Positions 36,345-44,564 of a DNA stretch of 64,000 nucleotides are shown here, in pieces. The position numbers were made by a program, and so were the translations under genes. The stretch comes from Hydrocarboniclastica marina (GTDB lineage Bacteria; Pseudomonadota; Gammaproteobacteria; Pseudomonadales; Oleiphilaceae): assembly GCF_004851605.1 (NCBI RefSeq), contig NZ_CP031093.1, forward strand, positions 3,844,692-3,908,691. The letters run 5' to 3'. How positions within the stretch are numbered: the stretch's first letter is position 1; each line of letters begins with the position of its first letter. The notes under the pieces were generated by a model, which was not told the origin of the DNA, ran no database searches, and saw only the letters and a list, made by a program, of their open reading frames with translations.

Positions 36345-37001
36345 TTACAGTTTCTGCGCGACTTCCAGGACAGTTTTGCCGAAGTAGTCGGGCTGCGCCC
36401 CCGCCGGGTTGATCACCTTGCCCGGCCGGGCGACAAATGCTGTGCGGCAGCCAGCGGCGGCCGCGCCAGTGATATCCCAGGCATGCGCCGCTACCATGGT
36501 TATTTCACCGGTACCGACCCCAAGACGTCTGGCGGCCATCCGATAGGGTTCAGCGGCGGGTTTATAGCGTTGTACTTCGTCCACTGAAAGAATGTGCTCG
36601 AAGTAAACCGAGAGCTGAGCCGACGCGAGCTGCTTTCGGGCCGCAGTGAGCGTGCTGTTGGTCAGGGCCGCCAGCGTGAAGCCCTTGCTGTTCAGCAACT
36701 CCAGCGCTTCGGCCACATCCTCATGGGCCGGAAGGGTCATGATGCCATTGATCAGGCTCTGCTCGTCTGCGCTGGTCACCTTGATGTTCCGGCGGCGGCC
36801 GACCATGGCAAGAGCGCTTTTCGCGAGTTCGCCAAAGGGCCGATAGTCATCCACAATCGTTGCGGTCAGCCAGTTTTCCTGCAGTGTGAGAAACCACTCC
36901 TGCCGGGTGGCGCTGCCCCCAAAAAGTCGCTCAAACAACGGGTCAAGCGCACTCACATCCAGTAGCGTCTCGTTGACGTCGAAGACCAGGTGCTTTGTCA
37001 T
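36345..37001 (-). CDS. HAD-family haloacid dehalogenase, type II
   Basis: The protein is 218 residues from MTKHLVFDVNETLLDVSALD. Motif I FDVNETLLD carries the nucleophilic Asp8. LAALTNSTLTAAR contains the motif II serine, RYKPAAEPY the lysine and VAAHAWDITGAAAAG the acidic site. These match (S)-2-haloacid dehalogenases, which hydrolyse 2-haloalkanoates to 2-hydroxyacids. AGGA 8 nt upstream supports the shorter start over one 7 codons upstream. It is a single gene, divergent from the arginine exporter-like gene. The substrate could also be a natural 2-substituted acid. Confidence 0.88.
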   Translation of the reverse strand: MTKHLVFDVNETLLDVSALDPLFERLFGGSATRQEWFLTLQENWLTATIVDDYRPFGELAKSALAMVGRRRNIKVTSADEQSLINGIMTLPAHEDVAEALELLNSKGFTLAALTNSTLTAARKQLASAQLSVYFEHILSVDEVQRYKPAAEPYRMAARRLGVGTGEITMVAAHAWDITGAAAAGCRTAFVARPGKVINPAGAQPDYFGKTVLEVAQKL

Positions 37002-37239
37002 GGAGAATCCTTTCTTTGCCAATGGCGGCCGCCACTCGGATAGTAGCCCGCCAGTCTCAGATAGAAAAATGTTCTAACGTCATACACGCCCGATTCGTCA
37101 TGCGCAACGCGTAGCTCCGACGCAGTCACGGCAGATGGCACCCAGTTACCGTGTTAGGGCGGCAACGCCATTTCCACCAGCACGGTTCAGCTGTGCTAGT
37201 GTCCCGGTCAGAATCCAACGCTGGGGAATCATCAAAAGT

Positions 37240-37863
37240 ATGGGCGCGTTACTTTCGGGTTTTTTTCTTGGTTTGTCCCTCATTGTCGCCATTGGCGCGC
37301 AGAATGCGTTTGTGCTCAAGCAGGGTATCCGAAAAGAGCATGTTTTCTGGGTATGCCTGGTTTGCGCGTTATCGGATGCGATACTCATTTCCTTTGGCGT
37401 GCTCGGATTTTCCTTCGTTCTGCAGAAAATCTCATGGCTCCAGCCGGTCATGCTGTTCGCCGGTGTTCTGTTTCTCGTGGGGTATGGCGCGAGAAGCTTA
37501 TGGGCGGGCCTTACCCACGACAATGAGTCCCTGGCGCCCAGCGCCCATGAGCCCGCGCCGCTCAAGCAGACGCTGGCAGTCTGCCTGGCGATCACCTGGC
37601 TGAACCCCCACGTCTATCTGGATACGGTGGTCCTGATGGGCACGGTGTCCGCCCAGTTCGCTGGCGAGCACCTGAAGTTCCTGACAGGCGCCGTATCCGC
37701 ATCGTTCCTGTTCTTTTTCTCGCTGGGCTATGGGTCGACTTTTCTGGGCGCACTCTTCAGGAAACCGCTTGCGTGGAAGGTGCTTGATATTGCTATAGGC
37801 CTGGTCATGTGGGCGATCGCGTATCGTCTTGTCAGCGAGTTCGTTGGTTTTGACGTGTTCTAA
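37240..37863 (+). CDS. LysE/ArgO-type amino-acid exporter
   Basis: The 207-residue protein has six hydrophobic segments and the LysE-family opening GLSLIVAIGAQNAFVLKQGI. LAITWLNPHVYLDTVVLMG is highly characteristic of the ArgO/LysE branch that exports arginine or lysine, preventing accumulation to toxic levels. The start at 37240 is the first that gives the family N-terminus; frames further upstream have no similarity. The ribosome-binding site is weak (GGGGA about 13 nt away). No LysR-type argP gene is next to it. It converges with the cardiolipin synthase gene. Confidence 0.88.
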   Translation: MGALLSGFFLGLSLIVAIGAQNAFVLKQGIRKEHVFWVCLVCALSDAILISFGVLGFSFVLQKISWLQPVMLFAGVLFLVGYGARSLWAGLTHDNESLAPSAHEPAPLKQTLAVCLAITWLNPHVYLDTVVLMGTVSAQFAGEHLKFLTGAVSASFLFFFSLGYGSTFLGALFRKPLAWKVLDIAIGLVMWAIAYRLVSEFVGFDVF

Positions 37864-37892
37864 AAAAGCCGGGAAGGGTACCGTTATCTCCA

Positions 37893-39152
37893 CTAGATCT
37901 GACCCTTGAGCTGATAGGCGCACCAATCGAGCACACGCTGGCGCCGCGGTCGTTTGCTCCACTGCTCGAGCGTCAGTTTGCGGCAGTGTTGCAGGTCCCG
38001 TTCGAACGCTTCTTTTAGCTGCGCCGCGATGTCCTTGTCCATGAGCCCGACGCCCGCTTCAGTGTTGAGGGCCAGCGAGCGCGCATCGAGATTAGTCGAG
38101 CCTATGTGGGACCAGACGCCGTCGATAATGACAATTTTCTGGTGCAGAAACGTTTTTTCGTACAGGTAGAAGTCTATACCGGCGCGTAGCAGCCGCTGGT
38201 ACAGCCGCTGGCCAGCCCGGCGGACAATTGGGCTGTCGGAGTGACGGTCCGGAATCATGACGCGCACCTTGACGCCTCTGGCGACCATCTTCTCAAGGAG
38301 GTCGGGCAACGCCGGCGCTGGCACAAAGTACGGGTTCTGGATGATGATCTCATGGCGAGCGCTGGCGATGGCCAGCATGTACAGCAGCGCGACTGATGAG
38401 TGCCCCCCAGCGGTTGAGCTGCTGACCACGTGGCTCGTGACGGTTCCCTGCTGCCGCGGCTCCAGAAAACACCCTTCATCGAGGGGTGGCGAGCCCGTCG
38501 CCTCTATCCAGTCTTCTGCAAAAAGAGCCTGGAGCGGACAGACCACAGGCCCTTCCAACTGTACGCCGGTATCACGCCAGTGTTGCTCATCCTGACCGTG
38601 GCCGCGCCACTCATCACGGATGCCGTGGCCGAACGTGAATCCCACTTTGCCATCAACAATGAGCAGCTTGCGGTGTGTGCGGTTATTCAGACGGTGGATA
38701 TTGAACCGTATGATGCGGTGGTAGAACCCTACCGACACGCCGCTTTCTCGCAGCAGGTTCAGCTGTTGCCCGGATGCATTCATAGCGCCGACGGTGTCTA
38801 CCAGCACTCGCACGACAACGCCTTCCTCTGATTTTCTGCACAGCAGTTCGACGAACTCGCGTTCGGTCCTGCCTCTGTTCCACACGTAGGACTCAAGGTG
38901 GACGGTACTGCGGGCATTTTCGATCGCGTCATAAAGCGCGTCCAACAGGTCACCATCCTGATAGACCTGGGCTTTATTGCCCTCGTAAAGAGCGCCACCG
39001 GTAAGGCCGGCAAGCTGTCTGAGCCCATGCTCGATTGGCGGTATACGCTCCAGATGAAGGTTAATAGCGGGAAGTGATCTTCGACGCGATACAACGAAGT
39101 AGATCGCGGTCGCAACAAACACGGCTGTCATCAGAGACAACGTAAAAAGCAT
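37893..39152 (-). CDS. Cardiolipin synthase-like phospholipase D family protein
   Basis: The 419-residue protein has an N-terminal membrane anchor (LFTLSLMTAVFVATAIYFV) and two PLD HKD motifs: THRKLLIVDGKVGFTFG (about 196) and LHQKIVIIDGVWSHIGSTN (about 350). This two-domain form matches bacterial cardiolipin synthases, which condense phosphatidylglycerol to cardiolipin. The start has AGGAG 5 nt upstream; a longer frame adds 35 basic residues and is not supported. It is a single gene, separated from the KGG gene by a probable terminator. It may be a ClsB/ClsC-type protein rather than ClsA, judged by its modest N-terminal region. Confidence 0.87.
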   Translation of the reverse strand: MLFTLSLMTAVFVATAIYFVVSRRRSLPAINLHLERIPPIEHGLRQLAGLTGGALYEGNKAQVYQDGDLLDALYDAIENARSTVHLESYVWNRGRTEREFVELLCRKSEEGVVVRVLVDTVGAMNASGQQLNLLRESGVSVGFYHRIIRFNIHRLNNRTHRKLLIVDGKVGFTFGHGIRDEWRGHGQDEQHWRDTGVQLEGPVVCPLQALFAEDWIEATGSPPLDEGCFLEPRQQGTVTSHVVSSSTAGGHSSVALLYMLAIASARHEIIIQNPYFVPAPALPDLLEKMVARGVKVRVMIPDRHSDSPIVRRAGQRLYQRLLRAGIDFYLYEKTFLHQKIVIIDGVWSHIGSTNLDARSLALNTEAGVGLMDKDIAAQLKEAFERDLQHCRKLTLEQWSKRPRRQRVLDWCAYQLKGQI

Positions 39153-39228
39153 GACTCTCCTATGATGAGGCGCTGGCCTGTGACGGGATGAACGGCCCCT
39201 GCCGTTGGAAGCCGGGCGACGTAAACAA

Positions 39229-39253
39229 GAAAAGGGGCTTCGTGCCCCTTTTC
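39229..39253. terminator. Rho-independent-type terminator
   Basis: AAAAGGGGC, a short TTCGT loop and GCCCCTTTT form a 9-bp hairpin that ends in T and A runs on both strands. It lies downstream of the KGG-protein gene on the minus strand (stop codon 37 bp away) and upstream of the cardiolipin synthase gene. Confidence 0.8.
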
Positions 39254-39289
39254 CCATTCACTGCAAGTCAGACCCATTCGGCTCCCGAA

Positions 39290-39469
39290 TCAGTCATTTC
39301 TGTGACTGTTCTGGCCACCTTTTTTACCGGCCTTGCTGGCCTCTTCTGAGTCAAACTCGTGAGCACTGCCCTTCTCATGGGCTGCCTTACCGCCTTTGCT
39401 GGCGATCTCTCTCTGCTTCTCCTTGTCCATTGAAGCAAAACCACGGTTATCGTCTTTATCGTTAGCCAT
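39290..39469 (-). CDS. KGG-motif stress-induced protein
   Basis: This 59-residue gene is short and easily missed. It begins MANDKDDNRGFASMDKEK, has EIASKGGKAAHEKGSAHEF and ends SKAGKKGGQNSHRND. The repeated S/A-K-x-G-G motif is the signature of KGG (con-10/GsiB-like) stress proteins, hydrophilic and glycine-rich, which are induced by osmotic or general stress. AAGGAG lies 7 nt before the ATG, a strong signal for real translation. It is followed by a terminator at 39229-39253. The function is not known at the molecular level. Confidence 0.92.
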   Translation of the reverse strand: MANDKDDNRGFASMDKEKQREIASKGGKAAHEKGSAHEFDSEEASKAGKKGGQNSHRND

Positions 39470-39719
39470 TTTAACGCTCCTTGTCTGGTTTGTTGCAGCG
39501 CCTCACAGGCGACTGGATTGCGGCACCGCCGAAAGGCGGCTTAAGCGGTTCAGCTTGCCTGCGGGCCTGAACCCGAATCCGCCAGGTAAAGCTGACATCC
39601 ACCCTAGCAATTTACATCCAGAGCGGCTAATTAATGCGAGGTAAGGGAATCAGTTAAAATTGGTTTAATTTCAATGGCATAAACGATCAGTTGAGCTTGA
39701 GCCCCGGGCGTACCTGCGG

Positions 39720-40112
39720 TTAGGCTGCCAGCGGATGCGCAATGCTCAGTATCCGGATCTGTAATGGCTCCCGGCCCTGCATGGGCCAGTCAATTACTGC
39801 CCCCACTTTCAGTCCCAGCAGGGCTGCGCCCGCGGGTGCGAGAATAGATATCCTGTCTGAGCCGGACTGCAGTTCGTGGGGATACACGAGCTCCATTTCA
39901 TGTTCGCGGCCGGTGTTTTCATTCCTGAAAGCCACACGGCATCCCATGGCTACTACATCGTCAGGAAGTTCTGCCCGATTGACGAGCGTTGCGCGGTTCA
40001 GTTCCTCCTCAAGGCTTTCCACAGTCGTATCGTCCGGGTCAGCTTTGTCCAGCAAAGACCTGAGGCGGTCATAGTCTTGGTGAGTCACTACAATTGTCGG
40101 CAAACGGGCCAT
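39720..40112 (-). CDS. rnk: Rnk-type regulator of nucleoside diphosphate kinase (GreA/GreB-like)
   Basis: The 130-residue protein has the N-terminal TIVVTHQDYDRLRSLLDKAD and a C-terminal GreA/GreB-like FKBP-fold domain with SRISILAPAGAALLGLKVG-type sequence (here DRISILAPAGAALLGL). This architecture and length match Rnk, which binds RNA polymerase in the secondary channel region and affects nucleoside diphosphate kinase levels. It lacks the long coiled coil of GreA, as Rnk does. No neighbour supports a specific pathway. A long inverted repeat lies upstream of its start. Confidence 0.88.
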   Translation of the reverse strand: MARLPTIVVTHQDYDRLRSLLDKADPDDTTVESLEEELNRATLVNRAELPDDVVAMGCRVAFRNENTGREHEMELVYPHELQSGSDRISILAPAGAALLGLKVGAVIDWPMQGREPLQIRILSIAHPLAA

Positions 40113-40188
40113 TCTCTTGCTCCAGGATTCATCAGATCGGATTTTCGGGCGGAGGTCGGGTTCGCTGAACCCGAAGAGAACTAGAGCA

Positions 40189-40251
40189 CTGTTTGGTTAA
40201 TTCGCTGGGTTACTGCGACTTCTGAAGGGCGGCAGCGAATTAACCAAACAG
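40189..40251. repeat. 19-bp perfect inverted repeat
   Basis: CTGTTTGGTTAATTCGCTG at 40189-40207 and its exact complement at 40233-40251 are separated by 25 nt. The element is in the 443-bp gap (40113-40555) between rnk and the CDF gene; I see nothing else in that gap. A near copy of the outer part, CTGTTTGGTTGATTC, occurs at 32482-32496, so it may be a dispersed genomic element, attenuator or binding site. Confidence 0.85.
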
Positions 40252-40555
40252 CGCACTAGGCTCGGGTCCAGCGGGCGCAAAGCAAGTCGAGCGTGCCTGT
40301 CGAGACAGCCGCGCATGCACGAACGCAGGAGTGCATAGAGAGCATGTTTCCGGGGAGTCTGTGCATGGGTCTTTCGTCCGGAGCCGGTGGTAGATCAATC
40401 ATAGGCTTCGCTGCCAGGAAAAGCATCTGTCCTGTCAACCGCACAGCTGATCCGTGCCCGCCTCAGACCACGGCCGGGTTTTCCAGCAGCCGAGGGTTGT
40501 CATTGCATCACGTGCCCATCCTATGCTGTAGGGGCCGAAGCTCCTGACTGGGGCT

Positions 40556-41521
40556 TTAGCTCTCGGTCTTCAATGGGGCGCGCAGGCTCGGAACAGGGGT
40601 GACCACGACTTCATAGATACGCCAGTCATAGTCGGTGAGAAAATCCGCGACCTCATCAATACGCCGGGTCAGGTTATCGTCGCTTTTCGGGACGATGAAC
40701 GCTTCGCCGCTGAAAACGTGCCCTTCTTCGCGAAGACGAATCGCCACATCCTTGATCCAGTCCTGTTCTTTCAGCTTCGCTTCCAGGCGTTCCGACAGGT
40801 ACTCGGGTTTACTGCCAGAGGTGAACTGCGGGCGTCGGTCAAGCAGATCCCCAACCGCTTCCCCGACGTTCCTGAAGCCGTCTTTCGTTACGTCAAGCCC
40901 GATGATCGCACCCGCAACCGCATCCGCCCACCAGAAACCCAAGCCAACCCCGAGCACACCGACAACCCCGGCAAGGCCGGTCATCCAGTCAGCCTTACTC
41001 ATCTTGGCATCGACGAATACGGTTTTCTCATGCACCTTGGTCGCGGCGGGCTGCTGCAGCCGGCCGATAATAAACGGCGGAATGACGCTGTAAACCAGCG
41101 CAGCAACCATGAGATAACCCATCCAGACGGTCTCACCGAAAAGCTCAATGGCCCCGATCGACGGATGCTCGGCTTTTATCAGTTTTATTGCAGAGTCGAG
41201 CACCAGGTAACTACCGAGAAGAGCCAGAGCTACGGCGGAGCACAGAAAAGCGATGACGGTCGCGCGCTGGTATCCGTAGGGGTATGACTCGTCCGGGACC
41301 CGGCTGCGAAACCGCATGGCAATAAGAAAGGCGATAGGCGGCAGTAGCGCCAGCATGTCCTCATACCAGGCAGCCTTCATAGCCTGGCTGCTGCCCAATA
41401 CCAGGAACAGCGCAACGACTATGGAAAGCCGGAAACCGAGGTTCCACCATTCCAGCCGGATGAGGTACCGCAGGTCGTCTTCTTTCTCCGCCGGCAAGTT
41501 GTACGGCGCTCTGATCTTCAT
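40556..41521 (-). CDS. Atypical cation diffusion facilitator (CDF) family protein
   Basis: The 321-residue protein has six hydrophobic segments and a cytoplasmic C-terminal domain, the CDF architecture. RVPDESYPYGYQRATVIA replaces the usual PD..HPYGH.R. The usual His-Asp pair of membrane helix 5 appears as KMSKADWMTG, so the standard Zn/Cd site seems altered; WWADAVAGAIIG in helix 6 is kept. It may transport another cation or have lost transport. It overlaps the upstream solute-binding lipoprotein gene by 4 bp (ATGA), which is an unusual pairing. The ion specificity cannot be assigned. Confidence 0.75.
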   Translation of the reverse strand: MKIRAPYNLPAEKEDDLRYLIRLEWWNLGFRLSIVVALFLVLGSSQAMKAAWYEDMLALLPPIAFLIAMRFRSRVPDESYPYGYQRATVIAFLCSAVALALLGSYLVLDSAIKLIKAEHPSIGAIELFGETVWMGYLMVAALVYSVIPPFIIGRLQQPAATKVHEKTVFVDAKMSKADWMTGLAGVVGVLGVGLGFWWADAVAGAIIGLDVTKDGFRNVGEAVGDLLDRRPQFTSGSKPEYLSERLEAKLKEQDWIKDVAIRLREEGHVFSGEAFIVPKSDDNLTRRIDEVADFLTDYDWRIYEVVVTPVPSLRAPLKTES

Positions 41522-42276
41522 CCCCCGGCCTCCAGTTTCTGAAGACGCTCGCCCAGACCGGAGAGCCCGTTGAGGTGGCGCTGCGTGACCATCATCCAGC
41601 CGTTTTCCCCTTTCGGTAGCGCAAACACATGCTTGTCTGTTGCCAGTTTCCAGGGGCCGGGTTCAAAGCCGTGGGCACGCAACCACCAGGTGGGCGCCGC
41701 GACCGCGCCGTCCGTCGTTGCAGCAGTGCTGGACGTTATCGGCTGGGCGCCTTTGCCGACGAGTGCCTTGTGCAGGTGATTCACAGCAGGCACCGTCACG
41801 GTCAGATCGTCCAGAGAAAGGGGCAGAGGCGCAGGCCTGGGTACGCCAACCGTGTAGACAGAGCTAAAGTAGGGTTTTGTCAGCGCTGAGACGCTGGAGA
41901 GACGTTTGCTTTTGGTCAGCCCGCCAATGACCAGGTCCAGTTGGAACTGCTTGAGGGCCTCCAGCAGCGCCGACTCATTGCCCCAATGCCAGCGAACCTC
42001 AGCGTCCAGTTTTTCCGCCAGGTCCATCACGATGTCAGGCTCAAGACCCACCGCGCCAGTATCGGTACGGATAACCCAGGGCGAATTTTCGGTGACGCCC
42101 ACGTCCAGGAAACCGCCTTTGACCTTATCAAGCGTACCCTCGATATCCCGCGGATAACGGCAGCTCGACAAAGCGGCGATGCTCAGGAGGAGAATCAGGA
42201 GGGCGAGACGCCCAAGGAGGCGCCGTCCGGCTGACAGCGATGATCCAGTCCTCTCGGGCCTGCTGTACCTGATCAC
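41518..42276 (-). CDS. Solute-binding lipoprotein (SBP family 3-like)
   Basis: The 252-residue protein has a lipoprotein signal with LSSC and a domain resembling family 3 extracellular solute-binding proteins: GFLDVGVTENSPWVIRTDTG, VGLEPDIVMDLAEKLDAEV and LDLVIGGLTKSKRLSS. These normally bind amino acids for ABC importers or act as sensor domains. No ABC permease or ATPase follows; instead its stop overlaps the start of an atypical CDF gene. It could be a sensor or chaperone for that protein. The pairing is inference from overlap only. Confidence 0.8.
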   Translation of the reverse strand: MIRYSRPERTGSSLSAGRRLLGRLALLILLLSIAALSSCRYPRDIEGTLDKVKGGFLDVGVTENSPWVIRTDTGAVGLEPDIVMDLAEKLDAEVRWHWGNESALLEALKQFQLDLVIGGLTKSKRLSSVSALTKPYFSSVYTVGVPRPAPLPLSLDDLTVTVPAVNHLHKALVGKGAQPITSSTAATTDGAVAAPTWWLRAHGFEPGPWKLATDKHVFALPKGENGWMMVTQRHLNGLSGLGERLQKLEAGG

Positions 42277-42322
42277 ATTATCATCCTTGACTCAGGGGCG
42301 GTTGAGCTCCTCCTGCTCTAGT

Positions 42323-42352
42323 CTTCCAGAGGCTGTGGTGCGCCTCTGGAAG
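42323..42352. terminator. Probable terminator hairpin
   Basis: CTTCCAGAGGC and GCCTCTGGAAG form an 11-bp perfect stem with an 8-nt loop, downstream of the cytochrome b561 gene and upstream of the solute-binding lipoprotein gene on the minus strand. There is no clear U-tract, so it could be an RNA-stabilising hairpin rather than an intrinsic terminator. Confidence 0.55.
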
Positions 42353-42427
42353 AGTCGCGGTGATCAGTAATCACCACTGAATCAACCGTAGCAGCCGCCA
42401 AAGTCAGAGCCAATTACCGCTTCTCCA

Positions 42428-42982
42428 TCACTCCCGCTGCCGCTCCCCCAGCATACGCGCCAGCACATCTTCATCGGCAGACCGGCGCCGGTGCACGAAC
42501 ACCATGACCACATGGCCAACGATCATCGCGAGAAGCGCCCAACCCAACCAACTGTGTAGCACGCCCGGGGCGGTCATCCAGTCAATCTCGCCCTCGAAGC
42601 CCGGCATTAGTGAGAGGCCAAGGGGCGAGAACTCGCGCCCGGAGCCGTACTGGCGTAACAGTCCGATCAAAGGGATAACCACCATCAATCCGTACAGAAC
42701 CAGATGCCCCAACTGGGCCATAACGTTGAGCGGCGGCGGCCGATGGCCTCGGTTATGCAGAGACCAGAGGCCGCGGATGATGACCAGAACAATCAGCAGC
42801 AAACCAACGGTTTTGTGCGTGCCCCACAGGAATTGCTCAATGGCGGTGTCCTCAAGCAGCCAGTGCGCAAGTGCAGACGCAAACTGCCAAAGCAGGATCA
42901 CGGCCATGCCCCAGTGCAGCATCCGGCTGACGGAGCCATAGCGTTGTTCGTTGTCTTGCAACTGCCAATGAGCGGTGGCCAT
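42428..42982 (-). CDS. Cytochrome b561 family protein
   Basis: The 184-residue protein starts MATAHWQLQDNEQRYGSVSR, then MLHWGMAVILLWQFASALAHW, GTHKTVGLLLIVLVIIRGLW and LGHLVLYGLMVVIPLIGLLR. Four membrane helices with conserved histidines for two b-type hemes are visible, including APGVLHSWLGWALLAMIVGHV. AAGGA lies before the chosen ATG; a longer frame up to 43183 adds 67 unrelated residues. It probably moves electrons between quinol and a periplasmic partner. It is divergent from the PepSY iron operon with about 330 bp between them. Confidence 0.88.
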   Translation of the reverse strand: MATAHWQLQDNEQRYGSVSRMLHWGMAVILLWQFASALAHWLLEDTAIEQFLWGTHKTVGLLLIVLVIIRGLWSLHNRGHRPPPLNVMAQLGHLVLYGLMVVIPLIGLLRQYGSGREFSPLGLSLMPGFEGEIDWMTAPGVLHSWLGWALLAMIVGHVVMVFVHRRRSADEDVLARMLGERQRE

Positions 42983-43241
42983 GAGGATTCCTTTCTGAAA
43001 CTGGGACGGATGGTATTTCAGTGGGGCTGACCGCACCCTCGGACTCGAGCCCAACCCGAACTGAAGTCCAGCCCAAACTAAAGCGATAGTCCCGTTATAC
43101 CGGGCTCCTCCAGCAGCGCCAAGCAAAGGTGGACGCCCAATTTTTCCGTACGGCCGGTAGTTCGTCCACAACAGCCGAAACACAACGGTGCCAGCAAATA
43201 AGGAAACAATGCGAAAAGCGCGACGCGAACAATAGTCATAT

Positions 43242-43266
43242 GCGAATGTGAATTGAACGCATTTGA
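43242..43266. promoter_or_regulatory. Possible Fur box
   Basis: GCGAATGTG ... CGCATTTGA resembles the extended Fur motif GCAAATGATAATGATTCTCATTTGC (about 15 of 25 matches, with good ends and a poor centre). It lies 48-72 bp upstream of the PepSY-protein gene, in the 330-bp divergent region that otherwise shows no recognisable element. Fur control would fit the iron-reductase operon that follows. Confidence 0.4.
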
Positions 43267-43313
43267 AAACCTATCTATGCTACGCCTCCATTGCATAGGT
43301 TAAGGCCGCCTGG

Positions 43314-43997
43314 ATGCCTCCCGAATCTCAGAGTTCGCCGTCAGTTACCGCAGTTAGGGCTGACACCCACCGCGGGCAACGCAAAAAAGCCGGATTTCGG
43401 GGCGGCCTGCTGCGCCAAATGCTGACCTGGCATTGGATAAGCTCGGCCCTGGCACTGTTTGGGATGCTCATCTTTGCGGTGACCGGATTCACCCTGAACC
43501 ACGCCGGTCAGATTGGCGCCGAACCGGTCGTGGAAACCGTAGAAACAGAGCTCCCCGAGCCTGTGCTCAACGAATTGATAGGGTTTCAGGCGGAAGGGCA
43601 AAAGCATTTGCCCGAAAGTCTGGTCAGTTGGCTGGACGAAGCTCACGCGATCCGTCTTGGCGGGGGACAGCAGGAATGGTCCGAGTATGAGCTTTACGTG
43701 TCCCTGCCCCGGCCCGGCGGCGATGCCTGGCTGAGCATCGAGTTACCGGGCGGCGCGGTTGTCTACGAGTCGACCGAACGCGGCTGGGTCGCCTACTTCA
43801 ACGACCTGCACAAAGGCCGGAACACCGGTACGGCCTGGAGCTGGTTTATCGACTTTTTTGCCCTGGGCTGCGTGATTTTCTGCCTGACCGGCCTTGCGGT
43901 GTTGTGGTTGCACTCCCGCGAGCGAGCGGCGGTCTGGCCGGTGACAGGCCTGGGCGTTCTTATGCCCCTTTTGCTTCTGCTGCTGTTTGTTCATTGA
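43314..43997 (+). CDS. PepSY-associated membrane protein
   Basis: The 227-residue protein has an N-terminal membrane helix after a basic stretch (LTWHWISSALALFGMLIFAV, GFTLNH), a periplasmic PepSY-like region (AWLSIELPGGAVVYESTERGWVAYF, NDLHKGRNTG) and two C-terminal helices. This is the PepSY-TM pattern found in proteins co-occurring with siderophore receptors and ferric reductases. The HKG in NDLHKGRNTG and HWIS in the first helix could be heme or metal ligands. It is the first gene of a four-gene operon with DUF2271, DUF4198 and flavodoxin-domain proteins. It may take part in reductive iron release. Confidence 0.82.
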   Translation: MPPESQSSPSVTAVRADTHRGQRKKAGFRGGLLRQMLTWHWISSALALFGMLIFAVTGFTLNHAGQIGAEPVVETVETELPEPVLNELIGFQAEGQKHLPESLVSWLDEAHAIRLGGGQQEWSEYELYVSLPRPGGDAWLSIELPGGAVVYESTERGWVAYFNDLHKGRNTGTAWSWFIDFFALGCVIFCLTGLAVLWLHSRERAAVWPVTGLGVLMPLLLLLLFVH

Positions 43998-44004
43998 GGC
44001 TGTT

Positions 44005-44541
44005 ATGTCGAAACGACTTTTCATGACGTTAAAACAATGGATGGCCCTGGGCCTGATGACTGCAGCGGCGCCTTTTTCTGCAGCCGCCGAGTTGGCGCTT
44101 GAGGTTGAGATCCCCCGGCTTCAGGTTGCGGAGTACCACCGGCCCTATGTCGCAATCTGGATAGAGACTGATAAAGGCGCGCACCAGCAAAACCTCGCGC
44201 TGTGGTTTGACCACGACATGGACGATAACGAAGGCACCAAGTGGCTCAAGGATCTTCGCCTCTGGTGGCGCCGCAGCGGCAGGGAAGAGTCTTTTCCCGT
44301 CGACGGTTACGCCGGCGCGACCCGCCCGGTGGGCACCCACAGGCTGACGTTCTCCGACCAGCAGGCGCCCCTCAACGCCCTGCCACCCGGCAAGTACAAG
44401 CTCGTTGTAGAGGCAGCCAGGGAAGTAGGCGGTCGGGAAATGATCCGCCTGCCTTTCGAGTGGCCCATCAATACCCCTCAGAACACATCCGCCGAGGGTG
44501 AGCACGAACTCGGGCACATCCAGCTGAACCTGAACCCCTAA
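44005..44541 (+). CDS. DUF2271 periplasmic protein
   Basis: The 178-residue protein has a signal peptide (MALGLMTAAAPFSAAA). The mature domain has LEVEIPRLQVAEYHRPYVAI, WFDHDMDDNEGTKWLKDLRL and RSGREESFPVDGYAGATRPV, which match DUF2271, an immunoglobulin-like periplasmic domain of unknown role, often next to PepSY-TM proteins. GAGG lies 6 nt before the ATG; a slightly longer frame adds six residues without support. It sits 7 bp after the PepSY gene, so the two are co-transcribed. Confidence 0.85.
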   Translation: MSKRLFMTLKQWMALGLMTAAAPFSAAAELALEVEIPRLQVAEYHRPYVAIWIETDKGAHQQNLALWFDHDMDDNEGTKWLKDLRLWWRRSGREESFPVDGYAGATRPVGTHRLTFSDQQAPLNALPPGKYKLVVEAAREVGGREMIRLPFEWPINTPQNTSAEGEHELGHIQLNLNP

Positions 44542-44564
44542 AGCAACATTCCGGAGACAGAGAC

